Assembly (NCBI GenBank): GCA_037176885.1
Contig: JAWWNJ010000085.1
Location: 434,001-498,000 of the forward strand
Direction of reading: 5' to 3'
DNA: 64,000 nucleotides
From: Favolaschia claudopus
Taxonomy: Eukaryota > Basidiomycota > Agaricomycetes > Agaricales > Mycenaceae
Positions 1 through 12,680 of this stretch are shown piece after piece (the stretch's first letter is position 1; each line of letters begins with the position of its first letter). A program made the translations under genes and the position numbers. Under the pieces are notes generated by a model. That model saw only the letters and a program-made list of their open reading frames with translations. It searched no databases and was not told where the DNA came from.

Positions 1-715
1 CTCCAATGGAAGGCCACACATGGCGTTACCTCTATCGCAATATTGCATGCAACTACTGCTAGAAATGCTATCCGAGAACTGATCCTGGGTGAAATTATGC
101 TACCTACCTACCTACCTGGAGTCGGTCAAAGGCTCAAAGCAAGTCCGGTCGACACAGTCGGACACACAGTTGCCCGACGCTTTCACATTTATTTGTGAAA
201 CATGTGGGCGGCGCCGACCGTCAGCGTGCGGAGCTACCTCGACAGGCTGGCCTTTCCTTTTACGATCAACAGGCACTCGAGTGGCACTCGGTGCTCGTGT
301 GACCATGTCCACAACATACCGCATGCCATTCGGAAGGATCGTCTGCATATTCTTGCGCTTCTGGAGCTCTGAAAGCCTCTCTGTTTGTCGATTTCACTGC
401 GGAGATTGTCTTGAAACCTCAGCCAGAATCTCAACGGGTCCCTACCCAGGTACAAGAGAGCTATGGTCTTGGCATGTGTTTGTGTTTTTGCAACCGTTAT
501 CTGTCGGTTGATGGCAGTGGACTGATGCGATTTGTGATTCGGCTATCTTTGCACATGGAAGCAGCCTGAATCCACCGTTACACCATAATATCGTCCTAAC
601 CGGGAACCGTTGATATGGCTGCCATCAATCCCCACTTATCCCGCGTATCTTCCGCGAATAAAAGCGCCGTCTCGTCTATTTGCCCATCACAAGCCGTTCT
701 TCGTTCTTGCCCACC
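1..715. other. intergenic / upstream region of the OPT gene
   Basis: No coding sequence is convincingly supported here. Open frames up to 140 codons exist on both strands but none shows a recognisable domain or splice-linked continuation. A short CTAC microsatellite lies near 100-120. The last 100 bases lead into the OPT start codon and presumably hold its promoter and 5' leader. The 3' end of a gene lying left of the window cannot be excluded. Confidence 0.4.
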
Positions 716-3700
716 ATGTCTGTCGAAAAAGACAAGGCTAGTGCCAGCACTCTCGACCTCGAGAAGTCCAACGACCCCAACGTCGCCGTCCTCGACCATG
801 GGGTCCCCGAGTTTGATGACCCCAACGTCTATCCCGACGGAGCGGAACCTGGTCTTGCAGGTGCCTTCCACTCGTATATCTCTCTTCAGTCGATCGACTC
901 ACAATTGCGTTTTACAGAGGACGACTCGCCCTACCCCGAGGTCCGTTCCGCCGTCGCCAACACGGATGACCCCAGCATCCCGGTCGCAACCATTCGTGCA
1001 TGGGTTTTGGGCTTGATTTGGGCCATTCTCATTCCTGTTCGCATTCATTTTCTGTTCTCCATATTGTGCTCATGACCTGTTCACTGTAGGGCCTGAATCA
1101 ATTCTTCTTCTTCCGTTATCCGTCGGTGACCATTACTGGTGTACGTTGACTTGTTTCACTTCGAGCATATCGATGACTCAAAGGTTACCAGATTGTGGCC
1201 CAACTGCTTTCGCTCCCTCTCGGCCGGCTCTGGGCCAGGTTGATGCCCAACATCAAAATTTTCGGTGCTGAATTAAACCCTGGACCTTTCACGATCAAGG
1301 AACACGTCCTGGTCACAATTATGGCTTCCGTCGGCGCTGGAAGCGCTTACGCTACCGATATCGTTGCTGTGCAGCGTGTGTACTACGAGTGAGTAATTTT
1401 CATTTCACTCGCTGGGACCGAAGACTAATTTCCGCTCAGTGAAATCTACAACTTCAGTTACCAATGGTTGATGGTCATGTCCACCCAACTGATCGGTTTC
1501 TCGATCGGCGGTATTGCTCGCCGCTTCCTCGTCCAGCCCCCGTCTATGATCTGGCCGGCGAACTTGGTCACTTGTGCGCTTTTCAATACCCTCCACAGCA
1601 CCGAGTACGCCGGTGTTGGTACCCGCGGAGGTTACAGTCGTGAACGCTTCTTCTACATCGCGTTTACCGCCTCTGCTGTCTGGTACCTTCTTCCCTGCTA
1701 CCTGTTCCAAGCCCTGAGTTACTTCTCATGGGGTATGTGCATATCTCTCTTCACCACCGCAATCGCTTACTCTGAGTTCAGTTTGCTGGATTGCCCCCAA
1801 CAACATCGTGGTCAACCAACTCTTCGGTGTTAACTACGGTCTGGGTATGGGCGTGAGTATTCAATTTTCCTTCTTCAACATCTCTGAGCTGATTACACCG
1901 CGACTAGATCTTGACATTCGACTGGGCTCAGATCGCTTACATCGGCTCACCCCTCGCTACTCCCTGGTGGGCTGAGGCCAACATTGCCGTTGGTTTCGTC
2001 TTCTTCTTCTGGATCCTCACGCCTGCTCTGTACTTCACGAACACCTGGTACTCCAAGTACATGCCCATCTCCAGCGGTGGCTCTTTCGACAACACCGGTG
2101 CCTCCTACAAGGTCAAGAACATTCTCACTGCCGACAACACCTTCGATCAGGAGGCGTACGCAGCTTACAGCCCTCTCCTGCTCTCTACGACCTTTGCGAT
2201 TTCTTACGGCCTCTCGTTTGCGAGTATTACTGCTACGATCACTCACGCCTTGTACGTTTTCGCTTCTATTCCATTTTCGTGCTCACGTTGGTATCAGCCT
2301 GTACTTCCGCAAGCAAATTTGGACCCAAGCTCGCCGCGCTATGCACGAGCAGCCTGACATTCACGCCCGTCTCATGTCCGTCTACCCTCAGGTCCCTGAG
2401 TGGTGGTATGCCATCGTCTTTGTCGCTATGTTCGTCTGTGGTATCAGTGAGTATATTCACGCTTCGCTTGTCCACGAACCTATTGACATCCATTCTTTAG
2501 TTACGATCGAAGTCTGGAAGACCAACTTCCCCGTTCAGTGGTTTATCCTTGCTTTGGTCATCGGTAAGTGACCTTTTCGCTCGGTTCGAGTCTTCTGGTT
2601 TAATTCTTGCGTCCAGCCTTCGTCTATGTTATTCCCATTGGGATGATTCAGGCCATCACCAATCAGCAAGTCGGTCTCAACGTCATCACCGAACTCATCA
2701 TTGGCTACGCCCTTCCCGGACGTCCTCTCGCTATGATGATGTTCAAGACCTGGGGTTACATCACCATGGCCCAGGCGTTGACTTTCACATCCGACTTCAA
2801 GCTCGGTCACTACATGAAGATTCCCCCGCGCGCCATGTTCACCTCCCAAGTCGTCGCAACTATTCTCGCTGGCAGTAAGTCAACCCCTGTTCATACGATC
2901 CAAAACTCTCTTGTCTAATTTCACGCGTGTAGCGGTTCAACTCGGTGTGCAGGCCTGGATGTTCACCAACATCGAGGGCATGTGCGATCGGGACCAGAAG
3001 GACGGTTTCTGGTGCCCCAGCACTGGTGTCTTCGGAACCGCCTCCATCATCTGGGGTGTCATCGGGCCCAAGCGCCAATTCTCGCCTGGTCAAATCTACG
3101 GCTGTACGTTCTTCTTACTTTCGTATATTCTCTTCTGACGCGCTCCGTTATAGCCCTCGTCTGGTTCTTCCTCGTCGGATTCCTCGCCCCTCTCGGCGCC
3201 TGGCTCATCCACCTGAAGTGGCCCAACAGCTTCATCCGCTATGTCAAGTACGTTTCTATATATCCAAGCTTCTTGAGACTCGTCTCAACGATTCTGCAGC
3301 TTCCCCGTCATCTTCTCTGGAACTGGTTTGATCCCTCCGGCCAGCGCCATCAACTACGTTCCCTGGGCGGTTGTTGGGTTCATTTTCCAATATGTCATTC
3401 GTCGCCGTCATTTCTCGTGGTGGACCAAGTACAACTACGTCCTGTCGGCCGCCCTGGACGCTGGTGTTGCGGTCTCTGCAGTTTTGATCTTCTTCATTCT
3501 CCAGTACCCCCGCAACGGTACAATCGGCGAAAATACGATCCAGACTTGGTACGCTTATGTTCCACGTCCCACACATCGAATCTAACGCATTTATTGTCTA
3601 AATTTAGGTGGGGTAATACCGTTTTCTCAAAGTTTGTGCTTTCTTTTCTTCATTTGCATCTAATACTGACTCTCTCCGCGCCCCCAGTACCGCTGATGGC

Positions 3701-3763
3701 AACAAAACACCAATGATCTCCCTTGCGGACGGCGAAACGTTTGGTCCCACAACCTGGGCTTAA
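716..3763 (+). CDS. OPT family oligopeptide transporter
   Basis: Proton-coupled uptake of small peptides (or glutathione or metal-peptide complexes) across the plasma membrane is the known role of fungal OPT proteins. The gene starts in a good context (accATG) with an acidic hydrophilic N-terminus, then the family landmark [10 protein letters not shown]. About 14 hydrophobic segments follow. Family-typical stretches include [12 protein letters not shown], the TWYSKYMP block, [16 protein letters not shown] and the C-terminal region with [14 protein letters not shown]. Coding exons are separated by about a dozen short introns with GT-AG ends, for example just after [13 protein letters not shown] readthrough near 1035 and before NFPVIFSG near 3300. 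All exons join in frame with no stop, so the gene looks intact. It ends in TTWA. Substrate specificity cannot be read from sequence. The next gene (RTA1) is convergent. Confidence 0.93.
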
Positions 3764-4994
3764 ATCCTACGCTAGCTACATGAATGCGAGTAGATATGCA
3801 TTATGTTTGTACTTTAATTTTTTATTCTATCTCTCGCAATACATATTCCACCTTCCCGGGCTTGCAATCAACGGTCTCCTGTTCATTCCCCCGCTTGCGC
3901 TTGCCTCAAACGCCCCTCCAAAATTCCGCATGCAATCACGCGCGCGTGTGGGCACCGCAGATTGCCGAATCAACTGTCCCATTTCCACAGAGTCGAGCCG
4001 CACCGTCGCGTCCTCACATACGAAGGCCTCTTCCAAATTTCCGGTGACTTTCTCAGATCCATGTCCAGACCAGATGTTATTCTACTTGGACGCGAACTCC
4101 CTATTTGTTTCTCTCCCGATGCCACAACAGAAGATGTTCTTGCCGCGATACGCCGTTTACCTTCCAAAGCACAGCCGAATGCAACCCCGCCCGCCTTTGC
4201 TATCTTTGAATTTGTTCATAAGTTGCGCATCGAGTATATCTGTGAGCCCCAACTCCTCGATGATCACATAAAGTGCGCGTACCAAAGCGATTTCAAACGT
4301 CTGCATCCCTTCAGCTGTTGATTCTCTTTCCTTTCTGAGGATCCTTTTTAGCCGCCTTGTTCCTTCTCATCCTCTGCAAGGAGGACTCCGTACCGCCGGG
4401 TCGGTTATCTCTGCTTCTTAAGTAAACAAACTTCTACCGGCTGAGGCCTGAGGTCTTTCAGTGACACTCTGTACACCGAGTATATTCGTAAGCTCAAGGT
4501 GGACGCCTTTTTCTCAGTTACCAGCTCGATTGAATGGGCATAACATCTTCACATATCAACAGAGGACGAAACACTATGAGTTGGACCAGGAGAGTTATAT
4601 TAATATTAACCGTTGTGCTCGAGATGAATGAGCCTAAATGTATTTTTCTTGTACTGGTATCCCTCGCAGACTGTATGTATCTTCTTGCACTCAACAATTC
4701 CTTTGCATTGAGACAGAGGACGAGTTCTCTGAGTTCAACCTGCTGCGGTTCGAAATGCTGCGGTTGAACCTAACTTGATTGGACCGATGCGGACGACTCA
4801 GGATGCATCTGCGGAACTGAGAAACGTTATTCAAACGCCCAAAAAAAAAAAAAAAAAAAAAAAGAAGCGGTAGGACTGCCGCGAAAAACGTTCTACTATG
4901 TTGCAGACCAGTTTCGTCTGATAATTGAGTGAATTACAAATTTAGCATACAAGTAAGGAGTAGTCGGCGCCAAAGGACCCAGTAAAATGTATAT
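3764..4994. other. convergent intergenic region with A23 tract
   Basis: About 1.2 kb between the OPT stop and the RTA1 stop. A 120-codon open frame (3962-4321, +) begins without ATG and matches nothing I recognise, so it is not called. A run of 23 A residues occupies 4841-4863. It is not preceded by an identifiable coding or retroposed sequence. Confidence 0.4.
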
Positions 4995-6502
4995 CTATGT
5001 TTCTTTCGGCTCTGCAGGGCCGGAATCTAAGCTCGAATCCTTGGGTGCCGCTGTTTCCATCGGCGGTGTCCCGTCGCCTATGATTCTTCCTGGCCAGAAG
5101 AATATATATACCGAGATGGCGATGAACAGCGGGAGTGTATCTGGGAAACGGTCATTCACCCAGTCACTGTGAGGGAATGATTACGACGTACCGAGGCCGT
5201 AAAAGAATCCTTTGATCGGAGTGCGTGGTGAGTGGATTAAGATCAGCGCAAGAGGAGATGGAACTTGTACCTTCGGTGGTTGCCAGGTACCCGACGTAGC
5301 CTTGGGACAACTCGGCGACACGATAGACGGAACGGATCTGTTGATGTTTGAGATGGACGACAAGATCCTTGAAATTCGGTGTGCTTACCAATATCCCGAA
5401 CATGCTGAAAGCCATCGCGCCAGCAAGTGCCCGCCAGTCTTGGTACCATTTCTTGGAGGCATGCATTGACCATGCTTCGGGCTCGTTAGCATGCACACGA
5501 TGGAGGAACACCAGGAAGATGCTCGTGAATGTAAGCAAGGAAGCGAGTTGCACGACGAGGCCAGCAAGGAAAATCTGTAGGGATATCAAACGGAAAGATC
5601 TGGTTCCTTGAATGTTTTTCTTACATTGGAGCCAACTGCAAACAAGTTGCGTTAAGAGGCACAAATGGGAAGACAATTGAGACCGGCCTTTGTTTAGCTT
5701 TAGGTTATTTGCCGATACAGATACGGCCCCTCCTACGGCCTGAAAGGCGTTCAGGTTTGGGCACACCGGGTGGATTTGTACAAACCTGGATAAGGAATGT
5801 GGCGATGTCTGAGGAGACGAAGACGACGGTAATTCGGCGGGGATTAACCATGAGGTGCTTATCGCCTCTCACGTAGCGCGCTATTCTCCCTAATAGCACG
5901 TATTCTGAAGCGATGAAGGCGCATCTGTATCACGGTGAATCCAAACCAACCACGGAACATCATGGGATACATACGGGGAGAGAACGACGAAGAGGTACTC
6001 GACGATATAGAGCCCTAGATAACTTGATAAACGACAATCAAAGACGGGAAACGGTGTCGCCTACCCTTGCCTTCGGGATTTGTATGTAACCCAAACCGAG
6101 TCGCGATACCCAATGAAAATGTGTAGCAGCCGATGACCATGGAGAGCATGAACTGCACAACTACCCGATGAATATCTAGTGCAGTCGATATTGTTTCATG
6201 CACTGACCCTCGCGCCCCATTTATACACCATCCACGATTGAGTCAGCCCCACGATCATCACCAGAGCTGTTCGAGACACTATTAGACGGGAAATTATGCA
6301 CTATGCGATGTGTTTGACCGAATGCAATCGCCGTCAAGACATTGGATGCAATGTAGCGTAACGGATTGTACGGGTCATGCTTTGGGTCTAGAAATGGATT
6401 TTCTGGCCGTGGAATGATTTGTTGCCGAGCAGCCTGGGTCGCGGAAACGAGCAGAAAAACCAAGAGCACACGAGAGAGAGCCATAGGTCGTGAAAGAGAC
6501 AT
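4995..6502 (-). CDS. RTA1-like seven-transmembrane protein (lipid-translocating exporter family)
   Basis: RTA1-family proteins are fungal plasma-membrane proteins linked to resistance to sterol-binding toxins and to phytosphingosine export. Two nearby ATGs (6502, 6484) precede a signal-like hydrophobic stretch ending SATQAA. Recognised blocks in order are the N-terminal luminal segment, LGIATRFGLHTNPEGKG, IVEYLFVVLSP, YVLLGRIARYVRG, NPRRITVVFVSSDIATFLIQ, AVGGAV, IFLAGLVVQL, RSVYRVAELSQGYVG, then TLPLFIAISVYIFF and an acidic tail ending PAEPKET. Introns near 6000-6060 and 6230-6290 are canonical. The junction near 5640-5690 is awkward: a short exon reading GSN before IFLAGL fits the family, but reaching it in frame needs a weak GC donor or a one-base change. 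A minor frame defect is therefore possible. It shares a 408-bp divergent promoter region with the hydrolase gene. Confidence 0.88.
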
Positions 6503-6910
6503 GGACGACGAGCGGGGAAAGCAACCGCGCTCAGCACACATGGGTGAAAGTTTTGCATCCCGCCCGGCATCAGATTGTTCCTCAGGATCAATGACAAGAG
6601 ATTTCGGAGATCCCGGCGGCAAAGCTAGCTGAGCAGCCAAAACCTACGAGTTCACTTCATTGCGGTATGCTTGCCTTGCATCTTGCGCCGTCGCGTTGGG
6701 CGCAGCATCAAGTATCCTGGCAGGAAGAATGCTTCGATCGCAATTCGATCGCGTCGCGACTGGTTATGGCAGCGCCGTATATGGAAAGCCATTCAAATCG
6801 CCTCGTTATGACGTTGTGGCCCCCCTCCTCCTAATTTTCATGCTCTCCACGTCGTACCACTTAAAGCGCTCATAGTCAAGGCGACCTATTCACATCTCCC
6901 ACCAAACTAC
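6503..6910. promoter_or_regulatory. divergent intergenic region between RTA1 and alpha/beta hydrolase genes
   Basis: Both flanking genes read outward from this 408-bp segment, so it must carry both promoters. A 71-codon open frame (6660-6875, +) starts with ATG and has a hydrophobic start. It ends 36 bases before the hydrolase ATG and could be a short upstream ORF, but nothing supports translation. Confidence 0.5.
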
Positions 6911-9900
6911 ATGCCTGTCTCTACCTTATCTGCGGCGGTCCATATAACACCAGTGGTGTTGAAGACTTTCGCGAAACACAGCAAACGTCTAGCTAGTAAA
7001 CGACACGAGGATCGCGAAGAGGAAGCTCAAGATGACATATTCTTCGACGAGTAAAACTCTACTTATTCTCCGTATGGATAGACCTAAGACGCATTCATAG
7101 AGCTTTTCATATCGTGAAGGCTTTCATAGAATTGGGAACGTTGAACCGAGTTGAATCTCTGCAGAAATTGTGCGCGAAATTGTCTCGCCAATTTTGAAAC
7201 ACTCTTTGACATGCATAAGCTGCAATACACATGTCGTGGCTCCATATTGGGCTGCAGTCGCGTCGATTTGCATACCACTTAGGTCGTGCAATGAGGCTGC
7301 GGATATTTTAATTGATTGGTTTGGTCCCGATGAAATTAAGGCTGTTGTCGGCGGGGAAAGATGGTGGCAGGTGCGAGGTATGGATGGAATCGACGCAGAG
7401 TGGATAACGCAGAAAGAATATCTGTCCCACCATACCCCGCCCAATCCTCCCGATCGGAAACTGTCCGCCAACGAACAGATTGTTTTGAAAATGGAAAACC
7501 TAGAGAGAGTCATGGTAAGTGTTTCTATACCATTCTAAAGCTGATGTCTCATTAGATACGGGCCTTAGCTTTACGTTCACGGAGGTCCGTAACTCCATAT
7601 TTTTTGTAGACTGCAAGTAGCTCATCCGAATATCAGGCGGATATTTCTGGGGATCTATAAGTGCGTCAATAGCCTCCGTCGTTACACATACATTCATTCG
7701 ACGAACAGACACACACAGATATCAACTCATTCGTTATGGTAATCTCGCTATCGGTGGTTCTAGGAATAGCTCACCCAACAATTCTTTCAGCTCGGAAGAT
7801 CAAAGGGAAAGTTTTCGCTGTTAATTACAGGCAAGGAGAAAAAAACACCTTGCTGTCTAAAATTCACCTTCATACAGGAAAGCTCCTCAATACCCGTGGC
7901 CTTGTCCCCTACACGACGTACTTGCCGCATGTATGGCGAATAGCTCGACCCACATATTTTCAAACTCACTGTATACAGATCTCTATTTAATAAGGCCTCC
8001 TCCAAATGCCATGCACAAAGCCATTCCGCCATCGAAGATCGTGTTTGCGGGTAATGTGCAATCAGTCGAAGTTGAATGCACTCTGGTTAACGTCTGTAGG
8101 TGATTCCGCTGGCGGTGGCCTGTGTGTGTCCACTCTTGCTATCATCCGAGACATGGGACTCCCGCTGCCTGCTGGAGCTGTCCTAATTTCGCCTTGGGTT
8201 GACCTCACCCATTCCTTCCCCAGCGTCATGGAGAACACCAATACAGTGCGTGGGATTCCTGAGACCTCAACTAAATCTCACTATGGATTCTCCCTTAGGA
8301 TATCATACCTCAGCATGGATTTCTTGCAAAGCCGAGTACATTGTGGCCTGTCGACCCTCTGCCGAAGGACAAGGGACGCGTTACCCCTACGAAGGACACA
8401 CCACCCCCAGATCCCGGGCATGCAGACACACTGAAACCGACAGAAGCTCGTATGAAGAAGGACTCGATGGATCAGCCCACCCAGGATTCGCAAGCTGACG
8501 AGGAGGATGACTATGACATTGAAAACTGGGAGCCTAAGCCTCCGAAGGTGTTGATGAACGATCGCAATGCGACTCCTCTGGAATTGAATGGACAAATACA
8601 ACTTTATGCCACGACTGAGTGGGTTCCCGCGTGCCTCTTGGGGCCATCTCGAAAACGTCTGACTCCAGTAATACAGGCAGTTGACTCACCCGTTGGTGTC
8701 TCCGATTCTGCAAGGTTCCTTGGGCAACCTCCCACCAATGTATATTCTGGCCGGTAACGATGAGGTGCTCAGGGACGAAATCATATATCTTGCACATCGT
8801 GCGGCCTATCCAGAGAAATACCCCGTTCGGAAAGGCATACTTCGGAGTGCAAGGAGGCAGAGAGAAACCGCCGAGCGATTTACTGAGCCCACGAAGGTGC
8901 ATAGTTCTGGCTTCAAATCAGTGCAGTTTACTCACTATGTGTGTATCAGGTCCATCTCCAAGTTTTCGATGGTTCGTGATTCCACTTGTTCGTTTATACG
9001 CCCTGAGCTTTCGCAGACATGTGTCACGTTTTGACGGTCTTCACGTTTACCGAAAGCGTGAGTTGCCTCGTCAATACTGCTGCCCTGTAACCAACGCGTT
9101 TTTCCAGGCAAAGCATGCATACCGGTCTATCGCCGCTTTCACCAAGCACGTCATCGACCAGGACGAGGACTCCCTTGCAAAAAACCCCTTTCCAGAACTT
9201 CATCGGCCTCTATCGAACGAGACAATCGCGGGGGATCAGACGAATACCGCCAATAGTGAGGCGCAATCGCCGAAGGCAGGGTCGCCTTCCGGTTCGACTG
9301 AAACCCAAGTCGTAGATGAGAAAAGGGAGGTTGAGATACAGTCGGCCGTAGAAAATGTGGGCGAAAATGGCGAAGAACAACTGCGAATGATACGAGAGCG
9401 AGTCAGTATCAAGGGTGCGCCACGACCATTGGAGCCTCAAGAGGAACTGTCCATGCTACAGCTGGATCCTTCGGAGATAGGGATCATCAAGGAGGGCCCT
9501 ACGCTTCGGTGGTTTCAGGGTCAAGAGGAGTGGGATAAGAAATACAAAAAGAGCGCACAAAAGGCAATTCGTCAGAGGCAGCAAAACGAGAAGAAGGCTC
9601 AGAAGCTCATTGAAAATGCCCGGGATCAAGGGCTTGCTCTCGTCCATGAAAGCAGTACAGCACTTGCCCCCGTCGACTCGGATTCGTCTGCTCATTCGAC
9701 CGATGGAGTGATTCAAGTGGAGAGGAGGTGGGGTCCATTAGATTTGGACGATGAAAATCCTCCACCCTCTGCGATCGCTAAGCGCCGAGACACGGTGAGC
9801 AATATGACATTCTTGTCCCGTTGACAGGTCAATGACGAACAATATACCAGCCCGACGCGCTTGCTCTTCTGAAGAAGCACATCTACCACACCGCTCCAGC

Positions 9901-10194
9901 AACCCACCGTATCGTACCGAAACTGAAGCTCGGCGACGCGATCAGAGCTGCGTTTGACCCCAACGACGATCCCAACAAACCACCGAAGCAATCCGTGGCT
10001 GAGGCACAAGTATCGACGAGTTTGGTACCGGAGTCGTTGCACGGCATGCGGATCTGGGATGTTCTGGTTGGGTACGATTTCAGCTTGCCTTTGGGTTCGA
10101 ATTGCTCATTCCTTGCAGATATTTCATGCGCAAGAGTACCGAAAAGGCGACAAATGGGAAACACGCGATCAAAGAGGTGGTGGGAGGATCGTAA
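6911..10194 (+). CDS. alpha/beta hydrolase (hormone-sensitive-lipase type) with long C-terminal extension
   Basis: An esterase/lipase-like serine hydrolase of unknown substrate. The start [20 protein letters not shown] was chosen because frame and conservation begin there; 16 introns can be placed. The N-terminal region ([18 protein letters not shown]) precedes the HSL oxyanion motif HGGGYFWGS, split by an intron. Then come [20 protein letters not shown], the nucleophile elbow [21 protein letters not shown], and [13 protein letters not shown] carrying the acid. The catalytic His is in the MCHVLTVF segment near 9020. About 250 residues after the fold (9110-10190) are charged and coiled-coil-like ([20 protein letters not shown]), followed by a final block ending KEVVGGS. 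One intron (7831-7877) has a GC donor (gcaagg), forced by frame. Exons are short, but all join without a stop. Confidence 0.88.
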
Positions 10195-10520
10195 CTTTCT
10201 TTATTAATTGGGGATTATTCTATAGACTATATACAACATTGGACCTTTTACATAGGACGTACTAGTTTTTGTATCACTTCACTTAGAGCATCGTCTACCC
10301 ATAATTAATTGCGCGGGTGCAGTCGGAAACCCCGCCGCTAATAGTCGTGGGAACATTTACCTAAGTTCGGAAGCGAATAAATTCAAAAAGCCTTCTCTCG
10401 CCACCTGGCCTCCCAGCTCTTTCTTCCCCTTCATCCTTGTGAGGATTCTTATGTTTCTATACCTGACTCTTGTGTTCATCTAATACCTTGTCTAGTTCTT
10501 TCAGATCCTTATTGTTCGAC
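10195..10520 (+). promoter_or_regulatory. promoter and 5' leader of the first alpha-tubulin gene
   Basis: Holds the 3' end of the hydrolase transcript and the start region of the tubulin gene. A pyrimidine-rich stretch (about 10400-10440) precedes the ATG, as is common for highly expressed fungal genes. No clear TATA box was seen. Confidence 0.35.
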
Positions 10521-12339
10521 ATGCGTGAAGTCATCTCGATACACGTTGGGCAGGCTGGTGTTCAGATCGGTAACGCTTGCTGTGAGTGTCTGCGACGTGT
10601 TTCTCGCCCCAAACCCATACGATGGCTCGATTTGCATTGAAAAACGCGTACCATTGGATGTACTGACCCGTCTTTGTTTGAATGAAGGGGAGCTTTACAC
10701 CCTCGAGCACGGGTTAAGTGTACGCGCCGATTCTCTTTCTACAGCCTTCAGATTTTAATGTTCATTTAGCCTGATGGTCGGGTTATGGAGGGATCTCCAT
10801 CGGCGTCCGATGGTGGATTCTCGACTTTCTTCTCGGAGACGGGGTCGGGTAAACACGTTCCCCGCTCCCTTTACGTTGATCTCGAGCCTGGTGTCATCGA
10901 CGGCGTCAAGACTGGTCCTTATCGGTCGCTGTTCCACCCTGAGACCATGATCACGGGCAAGGAGGATGCTGCCAACAACTGTGAGTACCTAGTCGTCTTT
11001 ATCTCTGTTCCATTCTTGACTCGAGACAATTCAAGACGCTCGTGGTCATTACACTGTTGGCAAGGAGCTCATCGACCCGGTTCTCGATAAGGTCCGCCGT
11101 CTTTCCGACAACTGCTCTGGGCTTCAAGGCTTCTTTGTCTTCCACTCCTTCGGCGGTGGAACTGGCTCTGGCTTCGGTGCCCTCCTTCTCGAGCGTCTTT
11201 CCACCGACTACGGCAAGAAGTCGAAGCTTGAGTTCTGCGTCTACCCCGCGCCCCAGCTGTCGAGTTCCGTCGTCGAGCCTTACAACTCCGTCCTCACAAC
11301 CCACACAACCCTCGAACACTCCGACTGCTCGTTCATGGTGAGTTGCCTTACCTTGGTCAATGAATATTGCTAAATTCATATTCGGAACAGGTTGACAATC
11401 AGGCAATTTACGATATCTGCAAAAAGAACCTCGGCGTCGTCTCTCCCAGCTTCCAGAATCTGAACAGGCTGATTGCTCAAGTTGTTTCTTCGATTACTGC
11501 GTCTTTGCGTTTTGATGGCTCTCTTAACGTCGATCTGAATGAATTCCAAACCAACTTGGTCCCGTAAGCAACTGCGGTATCTTGTTATTCTGACATCTCA
11601 CATGCTTATAGGTTCCCCCGCATTCACTTCCCTCTTGCAACTCTCGCTCCCATCATTTCCTCCGAGAAGGCCAATCACGAACAAAACTCGGTTGCCGAAA
11701 TGACATTCTCATGCTTTGAGCCCGGCAACCAGATGGTCAAGTGCGATCCTCGTGAAGGAAAATATAGTGAGTACCTGCGATTGTTTCCACTTTCTACGTG
11801 GTGCTGAGCATGGCTCCCCAGTGGCATGTGCGTTACTTTTCCGTGGAGACGTCGTCCCCAAGGACGTCAGTGCCGCCGTCGCTGTTATCAAGACCAAACG
11901 CACTATCCAATTCGTCGACTGGTGTCCCACTGGCTTCAAACTCGGCATCTGCAACGAGCCTCCGTCGTACGTCCCCGGCGGTGACCTCGCCAAGGTTACG
12001 CGCAGTGTTTGTATGCTGTCGAACACGACGGCGATCTCAGCTGCCTGGGGCCGTCTCGACCACAAATTCGACCTGCTGTACTCGAAGCGTGCTTTCGTTC
12101 ATTGGTATGTTGGTGAGGGTATGGAGGAGGTATGTGTTTCGATCCCATTTCCTTCGATTCTTGACTGACTCTTCCACACGAACAGGGTGAATTCTCCGAG
12201 GCTCGTGAGGATCTCGCTGCTTTGGAGAAAGATTACGAAGAAGTTGGGGTGGACACGAACGACCTTGGTGCGTTTCACATGATCCTCGTTGCGTTGTTTT
12301 CTAACTGTCTGTGTAGAAGGTGCTGGTGAGGAGTACTGA
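10521..12339 (+). CDS. alpha-tubulin (copy 1)
   Basis: Alpha subunit of the microtubule heterodimer. The start [20 protein letters not shown] is the alpha form (beta-tubulin starts MREI). The product then reads [25 protein letters not shown], the nucleotide-binding loop [25 protein letters not shown] (with the Glu that triggers hydrolysis on the neighbouring beta subunit), [17 protein letters not shown] and [19 protein letters not shown]. It ends GAGEEY, so a C-terminal Tyr is present. The acetylated Lys40 of animals and plants is absent (SPSASDGGF). Short introns include one after the first 20 codons (TGCT|gtgagt) and a last one at 12268-12316 with donor gtgcgt. All exons join in frame. A second intact copy lies 6.7 kb downstream and a relic copy lies immediately 3'. 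Confidence 0.96.
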
Positions 12340-12680
12340 TGTTTCGGACGCGACGATGATTTTTCTCCTCTCCTCTTCTGATATCCTACATCGCACTATA
12401 CCTTTGCTGCACTCGCACTTGGAACCCAATCTTCAATAGCAAATGAACACTGTTTTGGCATCATGCACAGTTTTCGGAAGCTCTTCCGAATCCGGGACGA
12501 AATGTTTCGCTGTTTTGCCTTTTTGGGATTGACAGCTTGCCAAGCTCTTTTTTAAGCGCCCAACGCCGGAGAACGCCGGCCACCGAACTTCGGGTCGCAC
12601 GAGTATCGCAGTTGCCTGTGAAGACTCTTCGCACGACCAGGTTCCCTCTTGTTATTGGAGTTCAAACCAGCGTACAACTC
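12340..12680. other. 3' region of alpha-tubulin copy 1
   Basis: Untranslated and intergenic sequence between the stop of tubulin copy 1 and the tubulin relic. No open frame worth calling. Confidence 0.4.

Noticed and set aside
3962..4321. 120-codon open frame downstream of the OPT gene
   Set aside because: No ATG at its start, no splice partner found, no recognised motif; probably 3' region.
4841..4863. A23 tract as the tail of a retroposed gene
   Set aside because: No target-site duplication or upstream retrocopy could be seen; a simple homopolymer is enough.
10521..12339. Beta-tubulin identity for the tubulin genes
   Set aside because: [13 protein letters not shown], the ELYTLEHG exon and the C-terminal EEY/EY are alpha-tubulin features; beta-tubulin starts MREI and ends without Tyr.
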